A DNA stretch of 49,252 nucleotides from RGIG5612 sp963589005 (GCA_963589005.1 CAVAJR010000019.1:1-49252); one strand, 5' to 3'; numbered from the stretch's first letter, positions 1 to 9,415 are shown. Notes: generated by a model from the sequence alone, not told the origin. Numbers and translations are program-made.

Positions 1-372
1 TGAAATTTTATTGAAATTTCAGGGATGGTTTATACTGTTCAATTATCAATGTTCTGTACTGTCTCGCGACAGCTTGCATATATTATCATCCTGCCATTAG
101 CTTGTCAACAACTTTTTTAAAATTTTTTTCAGTCATTTTTTTATCAGGTTTTTAATGGCCTTTTCGCTGATTATTTCATACATACACGTTCTCGCATTTC
201 GCCCATATTCAAGAGCTGCGGAGTTATTTGTCCACAGCTCTTGATATGACAGCCTTACGCCGCCTTTTGAATTTTCGTCAACGCTATTTATTCAACTTGT
301 TAGAATAAACAGCTGACATATTTTCAGTTGCAGCTATTTGGCTGTATTGTCCTTTATATTTGCAGTCTGATA
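1..372. other. Intergenic region, no gene seen
   Basis: No convincing coding region. A near-perfect hairpin lies at 210-243 (arms CAAGAGCTG and CAGCTCTTG, with inner GGA/TCC). The single mismatch would be a G-U pair in a minus-strand transcript, so the structure may belong to the 3' end of the gene ending at 373, but no U-run follows. A small CTGTC/GACAG hairpin is at about 59-72 and an AT-rich TGAAATTT palindrome at 1-21. Confidence 0.5.
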
Positions 373-1920
373 TTATTCAGCAAATGGATTTTCTACTGCG
401 TAGTCTTCCCATACCGGAATAGTTCCTGCTGCTGATGAATCAACAGTTGTTTCAAATCCGCCAACTGTTACTGTATATCCATCACCTTCAACATATACTG
501 TTCCGTCTGTTCCTACTACCTGAGCACCCTCAAGTGTTCCGGCCAGATAGAGTGTTCCGTTAATTGTAGAGTCTCCTGTTACTGTCCATGTTGAGGTCTC
601 GTCTATGTAAACATTTGCAAGACCATCGCCTTCGTAACCGCCATTATACTCATTGTCGCAGAGCATAGCGCCATCCCAGGCCGAGCCGTCCAACAAGTAG
701 AATTCCAGAGTTGAGATAGTATCATACATTACATCATGAGACATAACCTGATTATATGCTGAGAATACGCAGTTTGCGCCGTTCTTGCCTGCACTGCCCC
801 ATGTACGTGAGCTTGAATTGCCTGTTACCTGAAGGAAATATGTTGTATCGTCTCCATAGGTAATATCACAGTCGCTGAATGTAATGTAGCTTGATGTATT
901 TGTATTGAATACAACCGGACCTGCGTGACAGATAAGTTCGCCGCCGATCATGTCGAATTCACTGGTTCCTACATCTGCGTCACCTGACATTGACTGGTAA
1001 ACGATGCAGTTCCAAACCTTATTATCATTTGTTCCTGTTGGCTGCATGTTGCCTTCAAGTGAGCAATCGAACAATCTGATCGTGTTCTTGCCTTCAATTG
1101 CCATGGCTTCGCTCTGTCCTGCATACAGGTATGCATTATGAACTGTAATATCGGCTGTGCAATATACAGCGCCTGTACCATTCTGAGTTACATAGCTTCC
1201 GCCATCAATAACCATAAGGCCGCCGCCTCTGTCTGAACGGATCGCTGCGCTCGAACCGCCGGTTGTTTCAACATCGCAGTTCCATGCATATAATGTGCCG
1301 CCGCCTGCTGCATGGATACCTCCGCAGCTATTTGAACCTGAATTACGGATAGTTACATTAGAAACATAGGCAACGCCTGTGTCATATGCAAATACGCCTG
1401 TTCCGCCTGCTGCTTCACTTGTAATCTCTGTATCAGATACATATAATTCGCCTTCTGATACAAGTAATGAAGCGCCAACCCCGTAGAAGCTGGAGCTATC
1501 TCCGCCGCTTGCATCGCCAGTCTTCGTAACTGTGCAGTTTTTAACATTTACAACAGCTCCGCCTGTTACATGCAGTGCATTCTCATTTGAATTTTCTGAT
1601 GTAAGGGTCTCTCCGTCATATGTTGTGTCTTCTGAAACAGTAATAGCAGCGTCATACTCTGTCGGTGCTGATGCAGAGCCTCCTGGTGGCATTCCCATGC
1701 CGCCTGCTCCTCCGGCTGACTCTCCCTGACCCTGCTGTCCTTCCGACTGACCGTCAGGTGCCTGACCATCCGGTGAATCTCCCGGTGCCTGTTCACCTGC
1801 CTCCTGGCTGGCTGCAGGCTGACCTGCATTATCTGGCATTTCCGGTGCTCCGGCAAATGCAGTAAAGCTTATAAGCAAGCTGGCTGCCATTGCAAGAGCA
1901 AGTGCTCTTTGAATTTTCAT
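373..1920 (-). CDS. Secreted Pro/Gly-rich protein with beta-helix-like body, function unknown
   Basis: A 515-residue exported protein. The start at 1920 follows GGAGAG at a good distance; an upstream in-frame start at 1971 would put 17 residues before the signal peptide. The N-terminus is a classical signal peptide (KIQR, then ALALAMAASLLISFTAFA), with likely cleavage near residue 23. Residues about 25-85 are a low-complexity P/G/Q/E linker. The rest is a run of short strands rich in N, G, T and V, with repeated ornaments such as NVKNCTV and IRLFDCSL, as in right-handed parallel beta-helix proteins. No catalytic motif, LPxTG motif or C-terminal membrane anchor is visible, so it is probably released or loosely wall-bound. 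Adhesin-like or polysaccharide-binding roles are possible, but nothing proves either. Confidence 0.7.
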   Translation of the reverse strand: MKIQRALALAMAASLLISFTAFAGAPEMPDNAGQPAASQEAGEQAPGDSPDGQAPDGQSEGQQGQGESAGGAGGMGMPPGGSASAPTEYDAAITVSEDTTYDGETLTSENSNENALHVTGGAVVNVKNCTVTKTGDASGGDSSSFYGVGASLLVSEGELYVSDTEITSEAAGGTGVFAYDTGVAYVSNVTIRNSGSNSCGGIHAAGGGTLYAWNCDVETTGGSSAAIRSDRGGGLMVIDGGSYVTQNGTGAVYCTADITVHNAYLYAGQSEAMAIEGKNTIRLFDCSLEGNMQPTGTNDNKVWNCIVYQSMSGDADVGTSEFDMIGGELICHAGPVVFNTNTSSYITFSDCDITYGDDTTYFLQVTGNSSSRTWGSAGKNGANCVFSAYNQVMSHDVMYDTISTLEFYLLDGSAWDGAMLCDNEYNGGYEGDGLANVYIDETSTWTVTGDSTINGTLYLAGTLEGAQVVGTDGTVYVEGDGYTVTVGGFETTVDSSAAGTIPVWEDYAVENPFAE

Positions 1921-1971
1921 GTTACTCTCCTTCCTCAAAACTATCCTTGATATGTTTTGTACAATTATCAT

Positions 1972-2410
1972 TTTTATAAAAGGATCCTGCTCTCAGTATC
2001 CCCTGTGTTGAGTACTCACCTGCAGGATGTCATCCTGCTGCGCTGGTTTATACCCATCGTAATGCTATTGTTAAAATCCCTAAGGTTTCAAACAATCCGT
2101 GCTTGAATATAAGACATTTACTTTAAATAGACTTTAAGTAAATTGTTATAACTCTGTGTATTAAAAGTCCCGGACAGTGGCTGTACAGACGAGCGAGCTT
2201 GCTCGCACGGATGGGCAGACATTGGACGGGCTAACCTGCATGAGCAAGTAGAGCGGCAGCTCGGATTGCGAATGCAGGTTGGATTGCGAGAGCACGACAG
2301 TGCGCAGCAATCCACTTTTAATCGTTGTCTTGACTGTCCCGGACAGTGGCTGTACAGACGGGCAAGCTTGCTCGCGCGGATGGGCAGACATTGGACGGGC
2401 AGTCGATATA
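1972..2410. repeat. Intergenic repeat block (family B element plus partial copy)
   Basis: Positions 2160-2322 form an element of about 163 bp with inverted ends ATTAAAAGT (2160-2168) and ACTTTTAAT (2314-2322). Inside are a GCGAG/CTCGC hairpin and the block GGGCTAACCTGCATGAG. The first 65 bases (2167-2231, beginning GTCCCGGACAGTGG) recur as a direct repeat at 2336-2400, immediately before the truA stop codon. The element is homologous in reverse orientation to 21139-21298 and more distantly to 29430-29545. It has no coding capacity and resembles a MITE. A possible minus-strand promoter for the secreted protein (TTAACA, 16 bp, TATAAA) lies near 2050-2080. Confidence 0.7.
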
Positions 2411-3145
2411 TTAATAATCCACCTTCATAAGACATAAGCCCCGAGCAGGAGCCGTCGGACCAGCATTGCTGCGCAGCCTGCTGTCGAGCACATCCTTAAC
2501 CCACTGCGCACTATGTCTGCCGGCACCAACCTCTAACAAAGTGCCGCTCATAATGCGTACCATATTATAAAGAAATCCCGTTCCATGAAAATTCATGTAC
2601 AGGTAGTCCCTTTTTCGCACGATCTCTATAGAATCCACAACCCTCACCGTTGACTTTTTCATATTGGGATTGCCGCAAAATGCCATAAAATCATGAGAAC
2701 CTGTCAGGTATGCAGCTGCCTGCTTCATTGCTTCTACATCAGGAATGAAATCCAACACATTGACAAACTTCCTGTTAAATACAGGTTTTTCATTTCCTAC
2801 ATAACATGTATATGTATAAAGCTTGCCGACAGCGTTATATCTGGCATGAAATCTGTCAGATGCTATAACAATATCATTTACGCATATGTCATCAGGAAGG
2901 TAATGATTCATATAATCTTTGATTTCCTTCACAGACAAACTTGTCTCCAGCCTGACATTTGCAGTCATTTTCTTTGCATGAACTCCGGCATCAGTTCTTC
3001 CGGCACCAATAACCTCTACATCTCGGCCTTCCAGTATCGACAGAACACTTTCAAGCTTGCCCTGTATCGTATCTCTGTCAGGCTGGTGCTCCCAGCCATA
3101 ATATCGGCTGCCGTCATAGCTGATCTCCATCTTATAATTATTCAT
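2411..3145 (-). CDS. truA: tRNA pseudouridine(38-40) synthase TruA
   Basis: TruA isomerises uridines 38, 39 and 40 in the anticodon stem-loop of many tRNAs to pseudouridine. The 244-residue protein has the family hallmark GRTDAGVHA, with the catalytic aspartate at about residue 52, an N-terminal SYDGSRYYGWEHQP block and the C-terminal GTGFLYNMVRIMSGTLLEVG block. The start is set at 3145 because GAGG lies 6-7 bases upstream; an ATG at 3157 overlaps that ribosome binding site. The gene stands alone rather than in the usual ribosomal-protein/ECF transporter cluster, so it may be a second truA. Its 3' end abuts a repeat copy ending at 2400. Confidence 0.93.
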   Translation of the reverse strand: MNNYKMEISYDGSRYYGWEHQPDRDTIQGKLESVLSILEGRDVEVIGAGRTDAGVHAKKMTANVRLETSLSVKEIKDYMNHYLPDDICVNDIVIASDRFHARYNAVGKLYTYTCYVGNEKPVFNRKFVNVLDFIPDVEAMKQAAAYLTGSHDFMAFCGNPNMKKSTVRVVDSIEIVRKRDYLYMNFHGTGFLYNMVRIMSGTLLEVGAGRHSAQWVKDVLDSRLRSNAGPTAPARGLCLMKVDY

Positions 3146-3582
3146 ACAATTCCTCATTCATTGCACAAGCTGCTCACTATATAATTGACTTTCGGCTACG
3201 TCCATTTTGCTTTCAGCCTCTGGCAAATATCTTATAATTAATAAAAAGCTTGTTCAGATGCTAACTGTGTGTGTAATCATACTATGCATAAACCTGAGCA
3301 AATCAAAAATTTGCAGACACACAGCTTACTGTTACCAGCTTGTACTGTTACTTTATCCGCTAAATTCATGCATTGGAGTTTATGGTAACATAGTTTTTCA
3401 TTTATTTTAAGTATTTTATAAAAACCCATGCTATATTCGAGGTTTTTTCAGTAAATATAGCCAATATCATGACAACAAGTATATTAATTTTAACTTCAAA
3501 ATAGTCATTCTCTTTCAACGGCAGCCTGTCAAAAACCAGAAGCAAAATCAACCAGAATACAATATGTGATGTTGAAATTTAA
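3146..3582. other. Intergenic region, no gene seen
   Basis: This AT-rich spacer lies between truA and the terminator of the LytTR operon. Short open frames exist (for example plus-strand 3207-3410), but they have no ribosome binding site, no recognisable protein features and poor codon character. Nothing supported. Confidence 0.4.
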
Positions 3583-3608
3583 AAAATCCAGACGACAGTC
3601 CGGATTTT
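3583..3608 (-). terminator. Intrinsic terminator of the LytTR/ABC operon
   Basis: On the minus strand the arms AAAATCCGGAC and GTCTGGATTTT enclose a TGTC loop (one G-U pair), followed by a T-rich stretch. It lies about 85 bases after the response regulator stop codon. Confidence 0.8.
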
Positions 3609-3692
3609 GTACAGTTTTAAAATTGTGGAATTTCAATGTGCATAGCAGCAACTGAAGTCTTCACCTGACTCGCTTATATAAACAAAAAATGA

Positions 3693-4400
3693 TCATTCCG
3701 TGTTGTACTTCAAGAACCTGCTCTTGAATTCATTTCTATATGGTGCGGTAATATTTATTTTCTCGCCAAATATGTTCGTAATGTACTCCCCTGCGTATGT
3801 ACCAATGTATCTTAAATTTACTATGTAAGACTTGGCTATTTGTGCAAAATCTTCCGAAAGCTTATTGCCCTCAGACGCGAGTCTGCCGATATATCTTTCC
3901 GTTTTACCAGAAGTTAAATGAAGCTCAACATATCGCCCGCAGCTCGTTAAATAAACTATCTCTTTAAATGTCACACTTTTCTCAGCTCTGTTCTGGCGAT
4001 ATCTGAATCTTCTGGCATCTGATTCATTCAAGGCAAGTATTTTACTGAGGACATTGGCAATACTGTGATAAGATACAGGTTTTACCAAAAAGTCATAAGG
4101 ATGATTTTGGAACAGTTCCATTGCATAATTTGTTTTCGATGATATGTATATAATCTGAACATCATTATCATGTTTCTCTTCACGAAGGTATTTGCCCACC
4201 ACTACTCCACTATTTCCCGGCAGCTCAATATCGAGGAACAACACATCGTAGCTGTCCTCACTCATGTCTCTTATACAGGCTTCACCGGTGTACCAAACAT
4301 CCACTTCTAATTTGTATCTGTAATCAGCGAAGAACCGATATACCATGTCTTCAAGTTCTGCACAGGTTGACTTTTCATCGTCACATATTCCAATTTTCAT
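3693..4400 (-). CDS. LytTR-family response regulator
   Basis: A 235-residue two-component response regulator. The receiver domain covers about residues 1-120, with the acidic pair D7/D8, phosphoacceptor D57 in LFLDIEL and the conserved lysine K107 in FLVKPV. A LytTR DNA-binding domain follows (about 135-232: KSVTFKEIVYLTSCGRYVELHL, ending in a typical NLRYIGTY strand). Such proteins bind tandem direct repeats one to two helical turns apart, and such a pair is visible at 7962-7993. The start overlaps the ATPase stop codon (ATGA), showing translational coupling. The likely partner is the AgrC-like kinase at 8095-9357. Confidence 0.9.
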   Translation of the reverse strand: MKIGICDDEKSTCAELEDMVYRFFADYRYKLEVDVWYTGEACIRDMSEDSYDVLFLDIELPGNSGVVVGKYLREEKHDNDVQIIYISSKTNYAMELFQNHPYDFLVKPVSYHSIANVLSKILALNESDARRFRYRQNRAEKSVTFKEIVYLTSCGRYVELHLTSGKTERYIGRLASEGNKLSEDFAQIAKSYIVNLRYIGTYAGEYITNIFGEKINITAPYRNEFKSRFLKYNTE

Positions 4401-5098
4401 ATTTTTTCCAACTTCCCGTCACGCATTTCGTAAGTTTGATTTGCATAATCCAACCACGCCTTATCATGGGTTACTATCAGATAAGTCTGTTCAAATTCTC
4501 GATTGGTTTTCCGGACATATTCCATCAAGCTATGGCTTGTCTCGGAGTCAATGTTACCATTGGGCTCATCGGCCAGAATTATGGCAGGCTTCTTGATCAT
4601 CGCTCTGGCTATGGCCACTCTCTGTTTCTCTCCTCCCGACATCATCGTTGGATAGAACTTCAATCTTTCCTCCAATCCCAGCAGCTGAATTATCTTTTCT
4701 TCATATTCAGTATCATATTTCCTGCCCGCTATGTCAAATGGTAATCTGATATTTTCCAGCGCGTTCAATTCCTGTACCAAGCTGATGTTCTGGTACACAT
4801 ATCCTATTTTTCGATTTCGTATTGTGACCCGTTTTCTCTCACTGTGCCTTATTTGATCGAATATATTTTTTCTGTCTCCATAGAGGCTCTCTCCGTCAAT
4901 CGACACCTCACCGGAGTCAGGCTGCAAAAGCCCACCGATGACATTCAGCAGCGTCGTTTTGCCTGAGCCGCTTCTTCCAATCAGTACACATATATCTCCT
5001 CGTTCAACACTTAAGTTGATATTTGACAAGGCATTCACGATATAATGCTTTGTCTTATAAATTTTTGTTACATTCTCAACATTAATTATCTGATTCAT
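4397..5098 (-). CDS. ABC transporter ATP-binding protein (MacB/LolD/BceA type)
   Basis: A 233-residue ATPase subunit. Walker A is GRSGSGKTT, the signature is MSGGEKQRVAIARA, Walker B is AIILADEPNGNID and the switch histidine lies in LIVTHD. This is the subfamily that pairs with FtsX-type permeases and powers mechanotransmission, peptide efflux or peptide sensing rather than import. The start at 5098 has AAGGGGG upstream; an earlier in-frame start at 5116 lies within the permease coding region and has no comparable site. It overlaps the permease gene by 17 bases and the response regulator gene by 4. Confidence 0.9.
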   Translation of the reverse strand: MNQIINVENVTKIYKTKHYIVNALSNINLSVERGDICVLIGRSGSGKTTLLNVIGGLLQPDSGEVSIDGESLYGDRKNIFDQIRHSERKRVTIRNRKIGYVYQNISLVQELNALENIRLPFDIAGRKYDTEYEEKIIQLLGLEERLKFYPTMMSGGEKQRVAIARAMIKKPAIILADEPNGNIDSETSHSLMEYVRKTNREFEQTYLIVTHDKAWLDYANQTYEMRDGKLEKI

Positions 5099-7700
5099 AT
5101 AATGCCCCCTTCTCAACTATCAGCTCGCTTATAAGCCCAAGTGCAAACGCCAGTGCGAAGAATATTGCAATCGCCTCAATCCTGGTTCGTAACTCGCTGG
5201 TGATAACTATGTCCGGTAATATATGTGACATCGGATATATGAGCAACGCAGCACCTGCTATTACAAAGAATAATTGAATTACAAATACTGCTGAGATCTC
5301 TGCTTTTGTAAAACCATTCATTCTGTAAATTTTATAATGCACGTTATTTTGTCTTGTCTTTGTTATCAGCTGAATCATAAATGTTATCAAGCCTGAGCAC
5401 ATAACTAACACAGACAGCAGCCTGGATAGAATAGCAACCAGCATATTTAGCTCTCTATAATCTAGCAGTTGGTCTGAGGCATTATACAGCTCGAATATAG
5501 GATATTCCGCCTGATATTTCATTAGTTCTTCGGTTAGTTGATCAGAACTTCCAGTGCTGTCCGTGTATATTCTTATTCTGGTATATAATGCGTCCAGTCC
5601 CAGCTGGTCGAAACCTTCGTTGGTTGTTATGAATTGATATGGATTTGTAAATGGTAACAGTGAATGATAGGTATGATTAAACCATCCGACAAGATCCCTA
5701 ATAATTGCTCCTATTTTCACAGAGATATCTCTGCGGCGCATATGTTCCTTGATATATTGCTCGTTTACAAGTGCGTTGATCATTTCATCTGAAGTACACT
5801 CAGATAACGTTATAGTATCCCCAACATCAAATAGTTCATCATTTGCAGTCACGCCTTTTTTACCCGTATTTCTAAAGCTAAAAATATAAGTCGTGCGTCC
5901 ATCGTGAATTTCCTCCCGGTAAGTTAATGTAGGTGCAACCAGAATCACTTCTTCACCTGCATTCAATTTTTCCAGGTTAATCTCGCCCTCCACAACATAA
6001 CCAGCAAAACGCAAGACATCATCCTCCGGATATGCGTTTATTATCGTCTGTATTATCCCATTTTCTTCGTATCCCATCATTTCATATAGCTTTTTGTGTC
6101 CTTCACTGTAAATATCACCAAAAATCGCATTGATATTGTACTCACCATCCATTATATGATCTGACATATCAATATAGTCATTCATAATCTCGGGATTCTT
6201 GAGTATCAGTAATTTATCCGACGCCTTGTATTTTTTTATCTGATCGACTCCATCTATAGTCATAAGAGTGTCAGAATCCGAGTCTTCTATGCCTTTCTTT
6301 TCATATGTTTTTACCTCGCATACTGCATCAGCCATTCTGTACGGTGTATCCAGTGCGGATGCCAATAATTCATAATCGTAATTTTCAGGCATCTGACCTG
6401 CATAACCGCTTACATAGGCTGATTTTGTCTCATAGTCATTAACAAATTCCTGTATATAATTATAAAATGCCGCCGAGAAGGACAGTACCATTATCATCAT
6501 CAGAAAAGACAATGGAGCATTTCTGAATTCCACAAATGATAATCTGGTAAGGGTGTTTTTTCGTGCTCTATGTAATCTCTGAGGAATAAAGTTTCGAATA
6601 TCACTGAACCAAAAAATCACATTGCCGATTATCTCTACAATAAGTAAGGCATAAAATAATACTTTTATATAAGCCCAATAATCAACCGATACCGGAAAAA
6701 CTCTTCCTAATACTCCTGTCATTGCGGCAGTTGATGCCTTATTGCCCAAGATACTAACAATGATTCCGCAGATGCCTCCTAATATGCTGTAGACAAAAAG
6801 TTCCAAACTGTATGCTACAAGCATCCTTTTCTTGTCCATCCCTAACAGCCAGAATGTCTGATACCGTTTTTTCGTTTTTCTGGCAGATAGGTACAGAACA
6901 CTTACGATCAGCAGCCCACAGGAAGTACAAGAAATTATTTCAAATATCTCTGAGGCATAATACTTCCGATCTTGTTCATGGCCATAATACCAATTGTCGT
7001 TAGTTATCCAACTTTCGCCGTCACCTGAAATCACATGCGTATTACTCTGTCCCACCATAGCTGCACGTGTTATATAATTTCTGTCCGCATATATATTTTC
7101 AGCCTCTTTCAGACTGACAAAGGCATCCACAAAATCTATGCCTGACTGTATTTGACGAATTCCCTTAGGCCACAGTCTTCCATAATTCATGATAATTCCA
7201 CATACACTATATTTCCTGCCATTCAGTACGATCTCATCTCCAACATTAGCAGGACTTTCCATACTGTCTGCCAATTCTCTTGTCAGTGCAATCTCGCCGA
7301 CTTTTTCAGGAAACCTACCCTCCTCAGGCTCGATATGGTTCATCTCAATGCCATTATCGTCACAATATCCAACACAGAAAATTTGTTCCTGCAGATATAT
7401 TGTATCTACGATGTACATGGCTCCGTGTATCTGGTCAGAAAAATAATATTTAGAATCAAGCTGTGACACAGTGAATAAAAATCCTTCATCATAATCGGCA
7501 TCAGAATTGTCAAAATATATATAATCAAAACCACCATATGTTTTGGCTCTGGCAATTTTTATTTCTCTGAAGAAACTGGCAGAAACACTGCCTAATATGG
7601 TAGGAAATGCGATAAAAGCAGCAACACAAGCCGCAATCAGATATGTATTACTGTTTCTTTTCATTATGCTTTTTAACAACGTCCAGTAGAAATTTTTCAT
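5082..7700 (-). CDS. Large FtsX/MacB-type ABC permease
   Basis: An 872-residue membrane protein with an N-terminal transmembrane helix (about 17-40), a large extracellular region to about 250, then a helix cluster (about 255-420). A second long extracellular domain (about 430-745) and three C-terminal helices (about 755-865) follow. This is a duplicated FtsX-domain architecture, as in BceB/VraG or macrolide and peptide exporters. Both extracellular regions are large and would suit sensing or handling a peptide or envelope component. It is translated from AAGGA just after a strong hairpin (7712-7735). With the ATPase, response regulator and nearby kinase it forms a self-regulated module. The substrate cannot be read from sequence. 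Confidence 0.88.
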   Translation of the reverse strand: MKNFYWTLLKSIMKRNSNTYLIAACVAAFIAFPTILGSVSASFFREIKIARAKTYGGFDYIYFDNSDADYDEGFLFTVSQLDSKYYFSDQIHGAMYIVDTIYLQEQIFCVGYCDDNGIEMNHIEPEEGRFPEKVGEIALTRELADSMESPANVGDEIVLNGRKYSVCGIIMNYGRLWPKGIRQIQSGIDFVDAFVSLKEAENIYADRNYITRAAMVGQSNTHVISGDGESWITNDNWYYGHEQDRKYYASEIFEIISCTSCGLLIVSVLYLSARKTKKRYQTFWLLGMDKKRMLVAYSLELFVYSILGGICGIIVSILGNKASTAAMTGVLGRVFPVSVDYWAYIKVLFYALLIVEIIGNVIFWFSDIRNFIPQRLHRARKNTLTRLSFVEFRNAPLSFLMMIMVLSFSAAFYNYIQEFVNDYETKSAYVSGYAGQMPENYDYELLASALDTPYRMADAVCEVKTYEKKGIEDSDSDTLMTIDGVDQIKKYKASDKLLILKNPEIMNDYIDMSDHIMDGEYNINAIFGDIYSEGHKKLYEMMGYEENGIIQTIINAYPEDDVLRFAGYVVEGEINLEKLNAGEEVILVAPTLTYREEIHDGRTTYIFSFRNTGKKGVTANDELFDVGDTITLSECTSDEMINALVNEQYIKEHMRRRDISVKIGAIIRDLVGWFNHTYHSLLPFTNPYQFITTNEGFDQLGLDALYTRIRIYTDSTGSSDQLTEELMKYQAEYPIFELYNASDQLLDYRELNMLVAILSRLLSVLVMCSGLITFMIQLITKTRQNNVHYKIYRMNGFTKAEISAVFVIQLFFVIAGAALLIYPMSHILPDIVITSELRTRIEAIAIFFALAFALGLISELIVEKGALYESDN

Positions 7701-7711
7701 ATTTGTTCCTT

Positions 7712-7735
7712 GCAGGGTTCCCCGAGGAACCCTGC
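7712..7735 (-). promoter_or_regulatory. Perfect hairpin abutting the permease ribosome binding site
   Basis: A 10-bp perfect stem, GCAGGGTTCC/GGAACCCTGC, with a 4-base loop. It ends immediately before the AAGGA ribosome binding site of the permease gene. No U-run follows, so it is unlikely to be a terminator. Translational control or mRNA protection is more likely. Confidence 0.6.
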
Positions 7736-8094
7736 ACTACCCTTCTGCTAATATGTCTTTTCCACAGTTCCACAAAACTCCCATCATGCGTAATTCGTTT
7801 GCCATACTCTGCCGTGTCCCCATGTGTGTCCGACATTCGCACTGTTTGCAAAGTAGGTGTATGCAGGTACCCCTGTCCCTCCTGTTTTATCTAGACTTCA
7901 CATCTTATTCTGGTTACCTGGTAGTTTGTTTATATCATTTTCTTATGATCGAATTACAAACATGTCAAAATTTGGGCTAAAAATGTCAAAATTCGCATAT
8001 AAAAACAATATCTGCACAAATATATGCTCGTGTTCATATATCTATGCAGACATTGGTTAAAACTATTATCCGTGTATTGTCACAATATTAACTT
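7736..8094. other. Kinase-permease intergenic region
   Basis: Apart from the LytTR-type operator, this stretch is the probable long 5' leader of the permease mRNA. A minus-strand AGGAGG near 7880 is not followed by a start codon at usable distance. A 67-codon frame starting with TTG at 7851 overlaps the permease start and is not supported. No convincing signal-peptide gene is visible. Confidence 0.45.
7962..7993 (-). promoter_or_regulatory. Tandem LytTR-type operator
   Basis: ATGTCAAAATT occurs at 7962-7972 and again at 7983-7993, an exact direct repeat with a 21-bp period (two helical turns). On the minus strand the repeats read AATTTTGACAT and include TTGACA, so the promoter-proximal copy could serve as the -35 of the permease operon. 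No good -10 follows at 17 bp, as is common for activated promoters. The location between the kinase and the permease fits autoregulation by the LytTR regulator. Confidence 0.65.
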
Positions 8095-9357
8095 TTAAAT
8101 TATGTCATCTACCGCAATTGCTATATCTACAACAAACATTCCACTTTCTTCTGTTATCTTGAATTTGCCGTTGTATTTTTTCGTAGCTGTGCTGACGCTT
8201 TTTAACCCCAGACCATGGTCTCCGGCATTTCTTTTGGTCGAGATATATTTGCCGTCTTTAATAGAAGTTTTACCGCTATATGAATTCTTCAGTGTAATAA
8301 ATAAGCAGCCGTGATCATATCTGATGTGAATCAGGATCTCGCCATTTTGACATTTTTCAGCTGCTTCGATAGCATTCTGCATGAGGTTGCCCAGTATTAC
8401 ATTCATATCATACGAAGACACATTAAGAGTCTCAGGAATAGTCAGATGAGCGGATACCTTTATTCCCAGCTGTTCTGCCCTAGTCACCATATAGTCAAGA
8501 ACCCCGTCAACAGCACTCACTCCAGTATTGATCCTTCCGGTGGCATGCTGCAGCTGCAATCCTATAGCATCAAGGTATTCCAAGGCTTCTCGGTTATTGC
8601 CTGCCTCAATATAGTGATACAATTCCCTTATATGATGTTTCATATCATGACGCATCGTTTTAAGCAGCTGTTCTCTCTGTATGTCATTCTTGATTTTGTA
8701 CTCATATATATCCATCTGGCTTCTCAGGATAATATTCTCATTTTTCAGTGCATATTTATCGCTGATTGACATGCATAGATTATAAAGCACGAAGGTTATT
8801 CCAAAAATCAGAATGCTGAGAACAATTATAGTAAGCTGGCTTGCCATGTTGTCATATGCAAGAAAAATAACGAGTCCCAGTGAGCTACATGTTACAACCA
8901 GAATATACCACCACTCCCAGCTGAAATTATATTTTTCTTTTCTTTTGAATGTTATGCCAGCCAAAACTGAACTTGCAAAAAACAGAAAAACCGACAATAC
9001 GCAGCTAAGAATGTCTCTGTGCTCTATTGAAGGAATGCCGGCAGTTATAGATTTTGCCAGAAGGTCAAGCGCCATGCTGACCGCAAGCAGAATAAATGAA
9101 CATATCAGCTTCTTCCATATATTGCCCTTATAGGTGACGGCAATAATGACAAGGGCGACAAATGTCATTGCCAGGTTAACCGCAAGATTTTGCAAATAAA
9201 TACTAGAGAAAATCGATATGGCAAATGCTGCCGTACATGCGACCACACTCCATCGTCGCCTATGCATTTCGTATAACATTCTGCAGTAATTCCACACCAC
9301 CAGTAACCTTGCCGCTGTACACAGACATGTAGTAACTAAACTCAGTGTATCACCCAT
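8095..9357 (-). CDS. AgrC-like sensor histidine kinase (HPK10 type)
   Basis: A 420-residue sensor kinase. About six transmembrane helices occupy residues 1-195, followed by a short linker and a kinase core. H237 in RHDMKHH is the phosphoacceptor, and N324/N328 in ILGNLMQNAIEAA form the N box. A GLGLKSV ATP-lid motif follows. This architecture is typical of kinases that respond to peptides or membrane stress and pair with LytTR regulators. The start is the ATG at 9357, preceded by GAGGTG; a GTG at 9366 is less well placed. It sits 59 bases downstream of the phosphatase gene, so it may be partly cotranscribed with it. Confidence 0.88.
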   Translation of the reverse strand: MGDTLSLVTTCLCTAARLLVVWNYCRMLYEMHRRRWSVVACTAAFAISIFSSIYLQNLAVNLAMTFVALVIIAVTYKGNIWKKLICSFILLAVSMALDLLAKSITAGIPSIEHRDILSCVLSVFLFFASSVLAGITFKRKEKYNFSWEWWYILVVTCSSLGLVIFLAYDNMASQLTIIVLSILIFGITFVLYNLCMSISDKYALKNENIILRSQMDIYEYKIKNDIQREQLLKTMRHDMKHHIRELYHYIEAGNNREALEYLDAIGLQLQHATGRINTGVSAVDGVLDYMVTRAEQLGIKVSAHLTIPETLNVSSYDMNVILGNLMQNAIEAAEKCQNGEILIHIRYDHGCLFITLKNSYSGKTSIKDGKYISTKRNAGDHGLGLKSVSTATKKYNGKFKITEESGMFVVDIAIAVDDII

Positions 9358-9415
9358 CCAACGCACCTCATTTCTTTTTGCACCTGTGCTCTTCCTGACA
9401 AAGTAAGATTTTATT

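Noticed and set aside
210..243. Intrinsic terminator of the secreted protein gene
   Set aside because: The stem is strong, but no U-run follows on either strand.
2160..2400. Two 65-bp direct repeats as a CRISPR array
   Set aside because: Only two copies, the repeat is too long and unequal, internally palindromic, and there is no cas gene. It fits a dispersed repeat element.
2693..3184. A plus-strand 163-codon frame
   Set aside because: It lies antisense to truA, has no ribosome binding site and encodes nothing recognisable.
3207..3410. A small plus-strand peptide gene
   Set aside because: It has no ribosome binding site and no recognisable sequence features.
7648..7851. A 67-codon frame upstream of and overlapping the permease start
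   Set aside because: It starts with TTG, has no ribosome binding site at usable distance, and half of it lies in the permease coding region and the hairpin. It could be chance.
8311..8769. A plus-strand 152-codon frame
   Set aside because: It is the shadow of the sensor kinase gene on the other strand.
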